Assembly (NCBI RefSeq): GCF_000829695.1
Contig: NZ_BBNN01000037.1
Coordinates: forward strand, 62,001 to 126,000
Reading direction: 5' to 3'
DNA: 64,000 bases
Source: Streptomyces sp. NBRC 110035
Lineage (GTDB): Bacteria; Actinomycetota; Actinomycetes; Streptomycetales; Streptomycetaceae
Under the pieces are notes generated by a model. That model was not told the DNA's origin and searched no databases. It was given only the letters and a program-made list of their open reading frames with translations. Below are positions 17,019 through 25,814 of the stretch, in pieces. Every line of letters starts with the position of its first letter. Position 1 is the stretch's first letter. The translations under genes and the position numbers were made by a program.

Positions 17019-18417
17019 GTGCCAGGTACATGGCGTCGGTCCCGTGCACATGCGGCCACAGCTGGACGTCGGGGCCCTCCCCCAGCTCCGGGACGCCGGG
17101 CAGCAGCGGCCGGGCGTCGAGGAGTTCGACGTCCGGGAACTGCTTGAGGAGGTCGGCGACCACGGCCCGGGTCTCGGCCAGGTGGGGCGAGCAGGTGGCG
17201 TAGCCGACGACGCCGCCGACCCGTACGGACTCCAGGGCGGTGCGCAGCAGCCCGCGCTGCAGCGGGGCGAAGCCCTCCAGGTCGCCGGGCCGGCGCCGCC
17301 AGCGCGCCTCGGGGCGCCGGCGCAGGGCGCCGAGGCCGGTGCACGGCACGTCGACCAGGACCCGGTCGAAGGTGCCGGCCCGCCACGGCGGCCGGGTCCC
17401 GTCGGCGGCGACGACCTGGTACGGCCCGGGGTTCCCGGCCAGCACCTTCGCGACCAGTTTGGCCCGGTGCGGCTGCTTCTCGGAGGCCAGCAGGGCGGCA
17501 CCGCGCTCGGCCGCGAGCGCGGCGAGCAGCGCGGCCTTGCCGCCGGGGCCCGCGCAGCCGTCCAGCCACAGCCGGTCGGGCCCGTCCAGCGGGGCGTTGG
17601 CCAGGGCGAGCGCCACGAGCTGGCTGCCCTCGTCCTGCACGCCGGCCCTGCCGTCCGCCACGGCCGGGATCACGCCCGGCTCGCCGCCCTCGCTCAGCCG
17701 CACCGCGTACGGCGACCAGCGGCCCGGCAGGGCGGCCTCCTCGTCGAGCAGTTCCCCGGTGGTGGCCCGGCCGGGACGGGCGACGAGTGTGACCTCGGGC
17801 CGCTCGTTGTCGGCCCGCAGCAGTTCCTCGATGCCGGCGCGGCCGCCACCGAGGGAGTCCCACAGCGCGGAGACGACCCAGCGCGGGTGCGAGTGCACCA
17901 CCGCGAGATGGTCCTCGGGGTCCTCGTCGTACGGCGGCGCGACCCGCTCGAGCCAGCCGTCGAGGTCGTGCTGCGCGACCTTGCGCAGGACGGCGTTGAC
18001 GAACTTGGCCCGCCCGTCGCCGAGCACCACGCGCGCGAGCTCGACGGAGGCGGACACGGCGGCATGGGTGGGGATCCGGGTCCCGAGCAGCTGGTGCGCG
18101 CCGAGGCCGAGCACGTCGAGGACGGGCGGGTCCACCTCGCGCAGCGGCCGGTCGACGCAGGCGGCGACGACCGCGTCGTACGTCCCCTGCCGGCGCAGCG
18201 TGCCGTACACCAGCTCGGTGGCGAGCGCCGCGTCCCGTGCGTCGAAGTCACCGCCCTCGCGCGCCGTGCGCAGCAGGGGCGGCAGGACGAGGTTGGCGTA
18301 GGCGTCCCGCTCGTCCACGGCCCGCAGGGCCTCGAAGGCGAGGAGGCGGACGGGGTCCTTCTCGGGCCGGCGGTAGGGCTTGCCGGGCTTGCGGGGACGA
18401 CGGGGCTGGTCACTCAC
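16999..18417 (-). CDS. rsmB: 16S rRNA m5C967 methyltransferase RsmB
   Basis: 472-aa SAM-dependent RNA cytosine methyltransferase (Fmu/Sun). Residues 20-150 form the NusB-like RNA-binding domain (ALRAVDERDAYANLVLPPLL...). The C-terminal methyltransferase has the SAM motif LDGCAGPGGKAALLA, the DVPCTGLGALRRRPEARWRR block and ATCSPHLAET, the two cysteines being the catalytic pair of the RsmB/Nop2 family. The GTG at 18417 is chosen because the upstream extension lacks family similarity. It lies 110 bp downstream of fmt on the same strand, the common rsmB-fmt pairing, and converges on the MMPL gene with a 20-bp overlap. Confidence 0.94.
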   Translation of the reverse strand: MSDQPRRPRKPGKPYRRPEKDPVRLLAFEALRAVDERDAYANLVLPPLLRTAREGGDFDARDAALATELVYGTLRRQGTYDAVVAACVDRPLREVDPPVLDVLGLGAHQLLGTRIPTHAAVSASVELARVVLGDGRAKFVNAVLRKVAQHDLDGWLERVAPPYDEDPEDHLAVVHSHPRWVVSALWDSLGGGRAGIEELLRADNERPEVTLVARPGRATTGELLDEEAALPGRWSPYAVRLSEGGEPGVIPAVADGRAGVQDEGSQLVALALANAPLDGPDRLWLDGCAGPGGKAALLAALAAERGAALLASEKQPHRAKLVAKVLAGNPGPYQVVAADGTRPPWRAGTFDRVLVDVPCTGLGALRRRPEARWRRRPGDLEGFAPLQRGLLRTALESVRVGGVVGYATCSPHLAETRAVVADLLKQFPDVELLDARPLLPGVPELGEGPDVQLWPHVHGTDAMYLALIRRTG

Positions 18418-18527
18418 GAAAAAGGTGCTCCGGGTGTGGGATGAAGTGCGCGGTCCAGCGTACGTCGTCAAGGCGGTGCACGGTCGCGTGACGCCGGGTG
18501 CCGGGCCTGGGTGCGGCAGCGTCGGCG

Positions 18528-19460
18528 TCAGCCGCCCAGGGTGTCCTCGGCCCCGATCCGTACCCCGCGGGCCCAGTCGGCCGCGCGCATCGGTTTCTTG
18601 CCCTGGGGTTGCACCCACAGCAGTTCCACGGCGTGCGAGCCGGTGCCGACGTACACGTTGTTCTTGCCCGCGGAAAGCCGTCCGGGGGCGAGATCCGTAC
18701 GGTCGGGGGTGGGCGTGACCTGGACGAGCTTGAGCCGCTCGCCCCGGAAAGTGGTCCAGGCGCCGGGCGCGGGCGTGCAGCCGCGCACGAGGCGGTCGAC
18801 GCGCAGGGCCGGGGCACTCCAGTCGACGCGGGCGTTCTCCACGGAGACCTTCGGGGCGAGGGTGATGCCGTCGGCGGGCTGCGGTACGGCCTTCAGGGTG
18901 CCGTCCTCGATGCCGTCCATGGTCGCGGCGAGCAGCCCGGCGCCGGCGAAGGCGAGCCGCGTGAGCAGGTCGCCGCTGGTGTCCGTGGGGCGGATCTCCT
19001 CGGTGACGGCGCCGTAGACCGGACCCGAGTCGAGCCCTTCCTCGATGAGGAAGGTGGACGCGCCGGTGATCTCGTCGCCCGCCATGACGGCGTGCTGCAC
19101 GGGCGCCGCCCCGCGCCAGGCGGGCAGCAGCGAGAAGTGGAGGTTGACCCAGCCCCGGTCCGGGATGTCGAGGGCGGCCCGGGGCAGCAGGGCACCGTAG
19201 GCGACGACGGGACAGCAGTCGGGGGCGATCTCGCGCAGCCGCTCGAGGAACTCCGGGTCCCGCGGCTTCACGGGCCTGAGCACCTCGATCCCGGCCTCCT
19301 GCGCCCGCTCGGCGACCGGGGAGGCGACCAGCCTGCGGCCCCGCCCGGCGGGTGCGTCGGGCCGGGTGACGACGGCGGCCACCTCGTGCCGCTCCGAGGC
19401 GAGAAGAGCGTCCAGAGCGGGAACGGCGACCTCGGGGGTACCGGCGAAGACGAGCTTCAT
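18528..19460 (-). CDS. fmt: Methionyl-tRNA formyltransferase
   Basis: 310-aa enzyme that formylates initiator Met-tRNA using 10-formyltetrahydrofolate. Motifs: MKLVFAGTPEVAVPALDALL at the N-terminus, and WVNLHFSLLPAWRGAAPVQHAV containing the catalytic Asn and His with the SLLP loop. The Asp of the catalytic triad follows in EEGLDSGPVY. The C-terminal OB-like tRNA-binding domain covers about residues 205-310. Length and start (ATG at 19460) are normal. It is the first gene of an fmt-rsmB unit. The 345 bp upstream (19461-19805) contain no gene, only the repeat and the inverted repeat listed separately. Confidence 0.95.
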   Translation of the reverse strand: MKLVFAGTPEVAVPALDALLASERHEVAAVVTRPDAPAGRGRRLVASPVAERAQEAGIEVLRPVKPRDPEFLERLREIAPDCCPVVAYGALLPRAALDIPDRGWVNLHFSLLPAWRGAAPVQHAVMAGDEITGASTFLIEEGLDSGPVYGAVTEEIRPTDTSGDLLTRLAFAGAGLLAATMDGIEDGTLKAVPQPADGITLAPKVSVENARVDWSAPALRVDRLVRGCTPAPGAWTTFRGERLKLVQVTPTPDRTDLAPGRLSAGKNNVYVGTGSHAVELLWVQPQGKKPMRAADWARGVRIGAEDTLGG

Positions 19461-19607
19461 GGGGTGGTTCGGGCCTCTCGGGCGGGGACGTTGCGGGCAG
19501 CGCACCAGTCTATGGGGCCGGACGGCTGGGGGTGTACGGGCGGCGTGCAGGTGGCACCCGGGCGACGGTGCGGTACGGGGGAGCGAGCCGGGGACGCGCT
19601 CCGGGCG

Positions 19608-19655
19608 GGAGGCCGGACGGGGACCGGACGGGAGGCCGGACGGGAGGCCGGGCGC
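19608..19655. repeat. Short GGCCGGACGG tandem repeat
   Basis: About four imperfect 11-13-bp units built on GGGAGGCCGGACGG lie in the 345-bp gap between fmt and the HTH gene. The sequence is GC-rich and compatible with replication slippage. No function is evident. Confidence 0.5.
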
Positions 19656-19727
19656 ATGGTCGTCCTTCGGGGGCGTGTGCGGGATCCACCGCGCCCCCAC
19701 CCCGTGACCCACTGAGCGAATCCGCGT

Positions 19728-19748
19728 TGGTCAAGAAAGAGTTGACCA
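19728..19748. promoter_or_regulatory. Perfect inverted repeat TGGTCAA-N7-TTGACCA
   Basis: Two perfect 7-bp arms (19728-19734 and 19742-19748) separated by GAAAGAG lie 58 bp upstream of the HTH protein gene. The centre-to-centre spacing of 14 bp and the AT-rich character in a GC-rich surrounding suggest a protein-binding site. TTGACC could also serve as a -35 hexamer, though no good -10 follows. It may be an autoregulatory site. Confidence 0.45.
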
Positions 19749-19805
19749 CACCGGGCCGCTCCGACGCGGCCCGTTCCTTTCAACGCCGGTTCGAGAGGCT
19801 TGTTC

Positions 19806-20372
19806 ATGGCCGACCACGCAACCCACGACGCCCAGGCTCGCGCCAGCCTGCACTTGCTGGTGCGGGACATCGAGCGGGTCCGCCGGCAGGTGGACGCACT
19901 GCGCACGCTCACCGCCCAGCTCGGCAACGTCTACCGCCCGCGCCGCTCCGGCCCCTCCACGGGCTTCGTCGTCTACGGACGCGCCCCCGCCCCGACGGTC
20001 CGTCTCGCCCAGGAACTGCGGGACAGCGTCGAGACACTGGTCACCGCGGCCGTGGACTTCGACCGCTCGCTGGGCTTCTCGTGGGACGCGGTGGGCTCCG
20101 CACTCGGCGTCACCAAGCAGGCGGTCCACCGTCGTTACGGCGCCCGCCGTACCGCCGCCGCCCAGAGCCAGGCCACGGAGCCGGAGCACACCGCCGAGCC
20201 GTCGGGAACGCGCACGGTCAACGTGGGCGCCGAGGTCTCCAGCACACCCGCGGTCCCCGCCGCCCGTGCCATGCCGACGCAGCCGACGGCGGGCGTTTCG
20301 TCCCTCCGCGACGACCCGCGCCCCACGGTCTTCCCCGGTCCCACCGCCTTCCCGGGCCCGCGCAACGGCTGA
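19806..20372 (+). CDS. Small helix-turn-helix protein, unknown function
   Basis: 188-aa protein. The N-terminal 60 residues look alpha-helical (ASLHLLVRDIERVRRQVDAL). A helix-turn-helix-like segment at about residues 78-105 reads FSWDAVGSALGVTKQAVHRRY, the pattern of a DNA-binding domain. The C-terminal third is disordered, rich in Pro, Thr and Ala. GAGAGG precedes the ATG at a usable distance; a TTG two codons upstream is less likely. I do not recognise a characterised homologue; similar proteins occur between fmt and priA in Streptomyces. It is monocistronic, with an inverted repeat upstream and a hairpin behind it, and probably a DNA-binding regulator. Confidence 0.75.
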   Translation: MADHATHDAQARASLHLLVRDIERVRRQVDALRTLTAQLGNVYRPRRSGPSTGFVVYGRAPAPTVRLAQELRDSVETLVTAAVDFDRSLGFSWDAVGSALGVTKQAVHRRYGARRTAAAQSQATEPEHTAEPSGTRTVNVGAEVSSTPAVPAARAMPTQPTAGVSSLRDDPRPTVFPGPTAFPGPRNG

Positions 20373-20387
20373 CCGCGCTGCCCGCCC

Positions 20388-20426
20388 CCGGCCCTCCCCG
20401 GCCCGACCACCGCCCGGGAGGGCCGG
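20388..20426. terminator. Terminator in the convergent gap before priA
   Basis: Perfect 11-bp arms CCGGCCCTCCC (20388-20398) and GGGAGGGCCGG (20416-20426) with a 17-nt loop start 16 bp after the stop of the HTH protein gene. The rest of the 319-bp gap 20373-20691 up to the priA stop holds no gene I can support. Confidence 0.65.
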
Positions 20427-20691
20427 ACCCCACAACCGGCCTGCCCTGCCGCAGCCGTGCCAGGCAGGCCGAAACCGGCGCGGGCGCGCGCCGCACGGCC
20501 CGCGGGTCGGCCCGCCGACCGGGCAAACCGCCTGAACGACCGGTGCCGCACACGTGGCGGGCAACGGCGAGCCCCACGTCGGCACGTGCGCCTCCCCGAG
20601 GCTCGATCCGTATGCGGCACCGGCGAGGAGCTCCCTGCTCGCCCACTCCTCCGTCCCCGACCACCGCTCCGCGTCGCCCGGCCCGTGGTTC

Positions 20692-22848
20692 TCAGCCGAT
20701 GTCGGGCGGGTCGATCCGTACCCACACCGGTTCGTCGCCGCCGCGGGCCGTACGGGCCGCCTGGGCGGACTTCAGGACGGCGGTCAGGGCGGCCCCCCTG
20801 CCCGGGGGTACGCGGATCAGGGCCCGCTCCCAGTGGGCCCCGGGCGGCGGGCCGCCGGGGCGCCGCGGGCGGCCGGCCGGGGTGACGGGCAGCGGGACGG
20901 GCCCCAGTACCTCAGCCTCCCCGGGGAGTTCGGCCGCGTGCAGGAACCCGGCGACGGCCTCCGCGGGCCCCGACACGGCCGCCATCCGGGACACCGGCGG
21001 AAATCCCAGTTCGGTCCGCTCCCCCAGCTCCCGTACCGCGTGACCGACGGGGTCCCACCGCACCAGCGCCTGCACGGGCCTCAGGGTCGGCTCGGCGACC
21101 ACCACGACCGTGCCGCCCTCCGCCTGCGGACGTACCAGCGCCGCCGCGGCGATCCAGCGGCGCAGCGCGTCCTCCCCGGCCCGCAGGTCGGGCCTGCTCA
21201 GCATGGCCCAGCCGTCCAGCAGCAGCCCCGCCGCGTACCCGCCCTCGGCGACCGGCTCGGCCCCCGGCGTGCTCACCACCAGCGCGGGTGCCTCGGGAAC
21301 CGTGTCCAGCACGTGCTCGCGCCCGGAGGTGCGCACCGGTACGGCGGGAAAGGCCCGGCCCAGCTCCTCGGCGGTCCGGCGCGCTCCCACCACCTGGGCC
21401 CGCAGCCGGAACCCGCCGCACTCCGGGCAGTGCCAGCCGCTCTCCTCACGCCCGCACCAGCCGCACCGCAGATCGTCGGCTCCGGGTGCCTCCATCGGCC
21501 CCGAACAGTGCCGGCACCGCGCCGGGGTGCGGCAGTTGGCGCACGCCATCCGCGGGACGTAGCCGCGCCGGGGCACCTGCACGAGCACCGGACCGTGCCG
21601 CAGCCCCTCCCTGACGGCCTGCCAGGCGAGCGACGGCAGCCGGGCGGCGCGGGCGGCCTCGTCCCGCGCGAGATCCCCGTCCCCGACGGTCCGCACCAGC
21701 GGGACGGCGGCCCGTACCCGGTCCCTGCCGGCGACCAGGGGCCCGGCCCAGCCCGTCTCCACCAGCTGGGCGGCCTCCACCGTGCAGCTCCAGCTTCCCA
21801 GCAGGAAAGCGCACTTGTCCTGTGCCGCCCGCAGCAGCAGCACCTCGCGCGCGTGGGGCTGCGGGGCGTGCTGTTCGCTGTGGCTGTCGTCGCCGTCGTC
21901 CCAGAGCGCGACCAGCCCGAGGTCCTGGACGGGCGCGAACATCGCCGCCCGGGTGCCGATCACGGCGCGCACGGAGCCGCGGCGCACGGCCAGCCACTGC
22001 GCGTACCGCTTCTCGGGCCCGGCGTCGGCGGTCAGCACCGCGTGCCGTCCCTTGCCCAGGAGTTCGGTGAGCGCGGCGTCGACACGGGCGACGGTCCGTC
22101 CGTCCGGCAGGACGACGAGGGCACCGCGGCCGGAGGCCAGGGTCGCAACGACCGCGCGGGCCAGTTCCTCGCTCCAGAGCGGTCCGGGCAGCGCGTTCCA
22201 CACGGCACGCGGAGCGCGGCCGGCGGACAGCTCCCGGAGGAAGCCGGGCCCCTGCCCGTAGCGGGCCCAGGAGCCCGGCTCGGGTGCCGGCGGCGGTGGC
22301 GCCGGCTCGGGCGAGGGGCGCCGCTCGGCGCGGGCGCTGCGCGGCGGCACGGCGAGCTGGAGCACGTCGGCGAGGCTGCCCGCGTACCGGTCGGCGACCG
22401 CGCGGGCCAGCGCCAGCAGTTCCTCGCTCAGGACCGGCTCGGGCGACACCACCTGGGCGAGGGCGGCCAGCGGCCCCGTGTAGTCGGACTCGGCGAGCCG
22501 CTCGACCAGGAACCCGCCGATGAGCCCGCCGCCCTCGCGGCGTCCCCCGCGCACCCGGCGCCGGCCGGCCCCGAAGCGCACCCGCACCCGGACGCCCGGC
22601 TGCGCCTCGGCGTCGAGTTCCTCGGGCACGGCGTAGTCGAAGTACCGGTCGAGGTGCAGGACGCCCTTGTCGACGAGGACGCGCGCCACCGGCAGATGTC
22701 CGGCGAGCGCGGCTCCCCGCCAGGTCCGCGGCTTGGCCCGGGGTGTGCCGGCCTTGCGCACGGTCTCCCGGATGAGGGCGAGTTGCTCGGGCGGCGCGCC
22801 CCGCGCACCGCCGTCCGCCTCTTTGCTCCCGCCGTTCTCGCTGCTCAC
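20692..22848 (-). CDS. priA: PriA-like primosomal protein N', helicase motifs degenerate
   Basis: 718-aa homologue of the replication-restart protein PriA. The N-terminal DNA-binding domain begins with VARVLVDKGVLHLDRYFDYAVPEEL. The zinc-binding region at about residues 430-480 has four CxxC pairs (CANC, CRHC, CGWC, CPEC) and is intact. The Walker A motif expected in the helicase domain (GSGKT) is absent: the position reads GALVVLPDGRT. The DEAH box reads WDDGDDSH. Loss of ATPase motifs is typical of actinobacterial PriA, which is therefore annotated as probable replication restart protein without helicase activity. The start is a GTG at 22848. It lies downstream of metK on the same strand, separated by a strong terminator. 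Confidence 0.92.
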   Translation of the reverse strand: MSSENGGSKEADGGARGAPPEQLALIRETVRKAGTPRAKPRTWRGAALAGHLPVARVLVDKGVLHLDRYFDYAVPEELDAEAQPGVRVRVRFGAGRRRVRGGRREGGGLIGGFLVERLAESDYTGPLAALAQVVSPEPVLSEELLALARAVADRYAGSLADVLQLAVPPRSARAERRPSPEPAPPPPAPEPGSWARYGQGPGFLRELSAGRAPRAVWNALPGPLWSEELARAVVATLASGRGALVVLPDGRTVARVDAALTELLGKGRHAVLTADAGPEKRYAQWLAVRRGSVRAVIGTRAAMFAPVQDLGLVALWDDGDDSHSEQHAPQPHAREVLLLRAAQDKCAFLLGSWSCTVEAAQLVETGWAGPLVAGRDRVRAAVPLVRTVGDGDLARDEAARAARLPSLAWQAVREGLRHGPVLVQVPRRGYVPRMACANCRTPARCRHCSGPMEAPGADDLRCGWCGREESGWHCPECGGFRLRAQVVGARRTAEELGRAFPAVPVRTSGREHVLDTVPEAPALVVSTPGAEPVAEGGYAAGLLLDGWAMLSRPDLRAGEDALRRWIAAAALVRPQAEGGTVVVVAEPTLRPVQALVRWDPVGHAVRELGERTELGFPPVSRMAAVSGPAEAVAGFLHAAELPGEAEVLGPVPLPVTPAGRPRRPGGPPPGAHWERALIRVPPGRGAALTAVLKSAQAARTARGGDEPVWVRIDPPDIG

Positions 22849-22938
22849 GCCTGCATTCTTACCAAACGGCACTGACACACGACGGCCGCTGCCGCCCTGG
22901 GCGGTACGCCCGCACACGCCGGCGGTGCCCCGCACACG

Positions 22939-22976
22939 CCGAGGCCCGGAGCCCCCGAAGGGGCGCCGGGCCTCGG
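22939..22976 (-). terminator. Terminator of metK
   Basis: CCGAGGCCCGG (22939-22949) pairs with CCGGGCCTCGG (22966-22976). After one A-G mismatch GCCCC (22951-22955) pairs with GGGGC (22960-22964), closed by a CGAA tetraloop. It lies 21 bp beyond the metK stop and separates metK from priA. Confidence 0.8.
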
Positions 22977-22996
22977 TGGAAGGGCCGGGGCGCGGA

Positions 22997-24205
22997 CTAC
23001 AGCCCCGCCGCCTTGCGCAGCGCGTCCACGCGGTTGGTGCGCTCCCAGGTGAAGTCGGGCAGCTCACGGCCGAAGTGGCCGTAGGCGGCGGTCTGGGAGT
23101 AGATCGGCCGGAGCAGGTCCAGGTCACGGATGATGGCGGCCGGACGGAGGTCGAACACCTCGTCGATCGCCCGCTCGATCAGCTCGGTGTCGACCTTGGC
23201 CGTGCCGAAGGTCTCCACGAACAGACCGACCGGCTCGGCCTTGCCGATGGCATACGCCACCTGGACCTCGCAGCGGGCGGCCAGGCCGGCCGCGACCACG
23301 TTCTTGGCGACCCAGCGCATCGCGTACGCCGCCGAGCGGTCCACCTTGGAGGGGTCCTTGCCCGAGAAGGCGCCGCCGCCGTGCCGGGCCATGCCGCCGT
23401 ACGTGTCGATGATGATCTTGCGACCGGTGAGGCCGGCGTCGCCCATCGGGCCGCCGATCTCGAAGCGGCCGGTGGGGTTGACCAGCAGACGGTAGTTCTC
23501 GGTGTCCAGCTTGATGCCCTCGTCCAGCAGCGCCTTCAGCTCCGGCTCCACGACGAACTCGCGGATGTCGGGGGCGAGCAGTGACTCGAGGTCGATGTCG
23601 GAGGCATGCTGCGAGGAGACCACGACGGTGTCGAGACGGACCGCCTTGTCGCCGTCGTACTCGATGGTGACCTGGGTCTTTCCGTCCGGGCGCAGGTAGG
23701 GGATGGTGCCGTTCTTGCGCACGTCGGACAGACGCTTGGACAGGCGGTGCGCGAGGAAGACCGGGAGCGGCATCAACGTCGGTGTCTCGTCCGACGCGTA
23801 ACCGAACATCAGTCCCTGGTCACCGGCGCCCTGGCGGTCCAGTTCGTCCTCGTCGCCCTCGACCCGGTTCTCGTACGCGGCGTCGACGCCCTGGGCGATG
23901 TCCGGGGACTGGGCGCCGATGGACACCGACACGCCGCAGGAGGCGCCGTCGAAGCCCTTCTTCGAGGAGTCGTAGCCGATTTCCAGGATCTTGTCCCGCA
24001 CCAGCTGCGGGATCGGTGCGTAGGCCTTGGTCGTGACCTCGCCGGCCACGTGCACCAGGCCGGTGGTGATCAGCGTCTCGACGGCGACGCGGGAGTTCGG
24101 GTCCTCGCGGAGCAACGCGTCGAGGATGGTGTCGCTGATCTGGTCAGCGATCTTGTCGGGGTGACCTTCGGTCACGGACTCCGAGGTGAAGAGACGACGG
24201 GACAC
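22997..24205 (-). CDS. metK: S-adenosylmethionine synthetase
   Basis: 402-aa cytosolic enzyme making S-adenosylmethionine from methionine and ATP. Motifs: SESVTEGHPDKIADQISD (ATP-binding His and metal ligand), GAGDQGLMFGYA (methionine adenosyltransferase signature 1) and GGGAFSGKDPSKVDRSAAY (signature 2, P-loop-like). GTG start at 24205 with AGGGA upstream. Length matches the family. SAM level is linked to antibiotic production in Streptomyces (established knowledge). The 247 bp upstream contain no SAM-riboswitch fold that I can recognise; GATAAACT at 24287-24294 (minus strand) may be a -10. It is monocistronic by its terminator. Confidence 0.97.
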   Translation of the reverse strand: MSRRLFTSESVTEGHPDKIADQISDTILDALLREDPNSRVAVETLITTGLVHVAGEVTTKAYAPIPQLVRDKILEIGYDSSKKGFDGASCGVSVSIGAQSPDIAQGVDAAYENRVEGDEDELDRQGAGDQGLMFGYASDETPTLMPLPVFLAHRLSKRLSDVRKNGTIPYLRPDGKTQVTIEYDGDKAVRLDTVVVSSQHASDIDLESLLAPDIREFVVEPELKALLDEGIKLDTENYRLLVNPTGRFEIGGPMGDAGLTGRKIIIDTYGGMARHGGGAFSGKDPSKVDRSAAYAMRWVAKNVVAAGLAARCEVQVAYAIGKAEPVGLFVETFGTAKVDTELIERAIDEVFDLRPAAIIRDLDLLRPIYSQTAAYGHFGRELPDFTWERTNRVDALRKAAGL

Positions 24206-24452
24206 AACGCTCCCTGGGGTTGCAGCGGCTGCTGGCTGATCATTGGCGGACGGCAGGGGCTGCACCGCACACCGTCCGTGAAACAGTTTATCGGTCGCGC
24301 CTCGCCGCGGGTCTTCCCGTCTCGCCTCTCGGGAACCACGGTGACCTGCGGCACGGGCATTCTGCCCATGCCGAGGCGTGTTGGCCAGAGGCGCCACACC
24401 CCGGAGGCAAGGTTTCAGGACTCCCACGGTGCCGAAACCCGCCCCGGGTCCC

Positions 24453-25655
24453 TCAGCCGAGGCGCCCGGCCACCAGGTCCCAGACCGTGTCGGCCAGGGC
24501 TTCCTTGGGGCCGTGCGCCACCGGCGTCTCACCGCCCTCGGCGTCCAGCACCACGGCCTCGTTCTCCTCGGAGCCGAAGGTCTTGCGCTCGCCCACCTCG
24601 TTGACCACGAGCAGGTCGCAGCCCTTGCGCTTCAGCTTGGCGCGTCCGTTGGCGAGCACGTCGTCCGTCTCCGCGGCGAAGCCGACGACCACCTGCCCGG
24701 GGCGGGCCCGGTCGGCGGAGATCTCGGCCAGGATGTCCGGGTTGCGCACCAGGGCGACGGGCTCGGGCTCCCGGCCGTCCTGCTTCTTGATCTTTCCGGC
24801 CGCGTACGCCGCGGGGCGGAAGTCGGCGACCGCGGCGGCCATGACCACCGCGTCGGCGTCGGCGGCGGCCCTGAGGACTTCCTCGCGCAGTTGCACGGCG
24901 GTCCCGACGGGGACGACGTCCACCCCCGCCGGGTCGGGCAGTCCGGTGTTGGCGGCGATCAGGGTGACCCGTGCGCCCCGCGCTGCGGCGGTCCGGGCGA
25001 GCGCGTAGCCCTGCTTGCCGGAGGAGCGGTTGCCGAGGAAGCGGACGGGGTCGAGGGGCTCCCGGGTGCCGCCGGCGCTGACCACGACATGCCGGCCTGC
25101 GAGATCGGGCTCGCCGACGCCCCGGGCCAGCACCCGGCGGCAGACCTCGAAGATCTCGCCCGGGTCGGGCAGCCGGCCCTTGCCGCTGTCGGCGCCGGTG
25201 AGCCGGCCCACCGCCGGTTCGACGACGACGGCGCCGCGCCGGCGCAAGGTGGCCACGTTCTCCTGTGTGGCCGGGTGCTCCCACATCTCGGTGTGCATGG
25301 CGGGGGCGAAGACCACCGGGCAGCGGGCGGTGAGCAGGGTGTTGGTGAGGAGGTCGTCGGCCAGGCCGTGCGCCGCCTTCGCCAGCATGTCCGCGGTGGC
25401 CGGGGCGACCACGACCAGATCGGCGTGCTGCCCGATGCGGACGTGCGGCACCTCGTGGACGTCGTCCCACACCTCGGTCGGGACAGGGTGGCCGGAGAGC
25501 GCGGACCAGGTGGCGGCGCCGACGAAGTGCAGCGCGGAGGCGGTGGGGACGACGCGGACGTCGTGCCCCGACTCCGTCAGCCTCCTGAGCAGGTCACAGG
25601 CCTTGTACGCGGCGATGCCGCCGCTGACGCCCAGAACGACCTTCGGCTTGCCCAC
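24453..25655 (-). CDS. coaBC: Bifunctional CoaBC (PPC decarboxylase/PPC synthetase)
   Basis: 400-aa flavoprotein of coenzyme A synthesis. The N-terminal CoaC half (residues 1-185) has the FMN-binding GVSGGIAAYKACDLLRRL, the active-site His region VHEVPHVRIGQHADLVVVAPATAD, and APAMHTEMW where many families have PxMNxxMW. The C-terminal CoaB half (from VVSAGGTREPLDPVRFLGN) joins cysteine to 4'-phosphopantothenate. The lysine motif KIKKQDG is present. The GTG at 25655 is supported by GGAGAAAG seven bases upstream. The gene follows rpoZ on the same strand; a strong hairpin lies between them. His in place of Asn in the PxMN motif is seen here directly and I believe is common in actinobacteria. Confidence 0.94.
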   Translation of the reverse strand: MGKPKVVLGVSGGIAAYKACDLLRRLTESGHDVRVVPTASALHFVGAATWSALSGHPVPTEVWDDVHEVPHVRIGQHADLVVVAPATADMLAKAAHGLADDLLTNTLLTARCPVVFAPAMHTEMWEHPATQENVATLRRRGAVVVEPAVGRLTGADSGKGRLPDPGEIFEVCRRVLARGVGEPDLAGRHVVVSAGGTREPLDPVRFLGNRSSGKQGYALARTAAARGARVTLIAANTGLPDPAGVDVVPVGTAVQLREEVLRAAADADAVVMAAAVADFRPAAYAAGKIKKQDGREPEPVALVRNPDILAEISADRARPGQVVVGFAAETDDVLANGRAKLKRKGCDLLVVNEVGERKTFGSEENEAVVLDAEGGETPVAHGPKEALADTVWDLVAGRLG

Positions 25656-25705
25656 GTCTTTCTCCGTCTCTTCCTGGAACAGGACAGCCCTGCGCCCCCA
25701 CCACA

Positions 25706-25740
25706 CCACAGGCCCGGCAGACATGCTGCCGGGCCTGTGG
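25706..25740 (-). terminator. 15-bp perfect hairpin between rpoZ and coaBC
   Basis: CCACAGGCCCGGCAG (25706-25720) pairs perfectly with 25726-25740 around a 5-nt loop. On the minus strand it lies 75 bp after the rpoZ stop and 50 bp before the coaBC start. It is a strong candidate terminator or RNA processing/attenuation element reducing coaBC readthrough from gmk-rpoZ. Confidence 0.7.
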
Positions 25741-25814
25741 AAAAGTCGGCCGAAAACCGCTGGTACGACTTTCGGACATGCGACTCACTGCACTACGACG
25801 TGCCGAACTGCGAC

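Noticed and set aside
18489..18530. TGACGCC/GGCGTCA hairpin as terminator of fmt
   Set aside because: The right arm includes the fmt stop codon itself and the loop is 28 nt, so it is a poor terminator.
24206..24452. SAM riboswitch upstream of metK
   Set aside because: I could not recognise any known SAM-binding fold; only weak inverted repeats such as GGTTTC/GAAACC are present.
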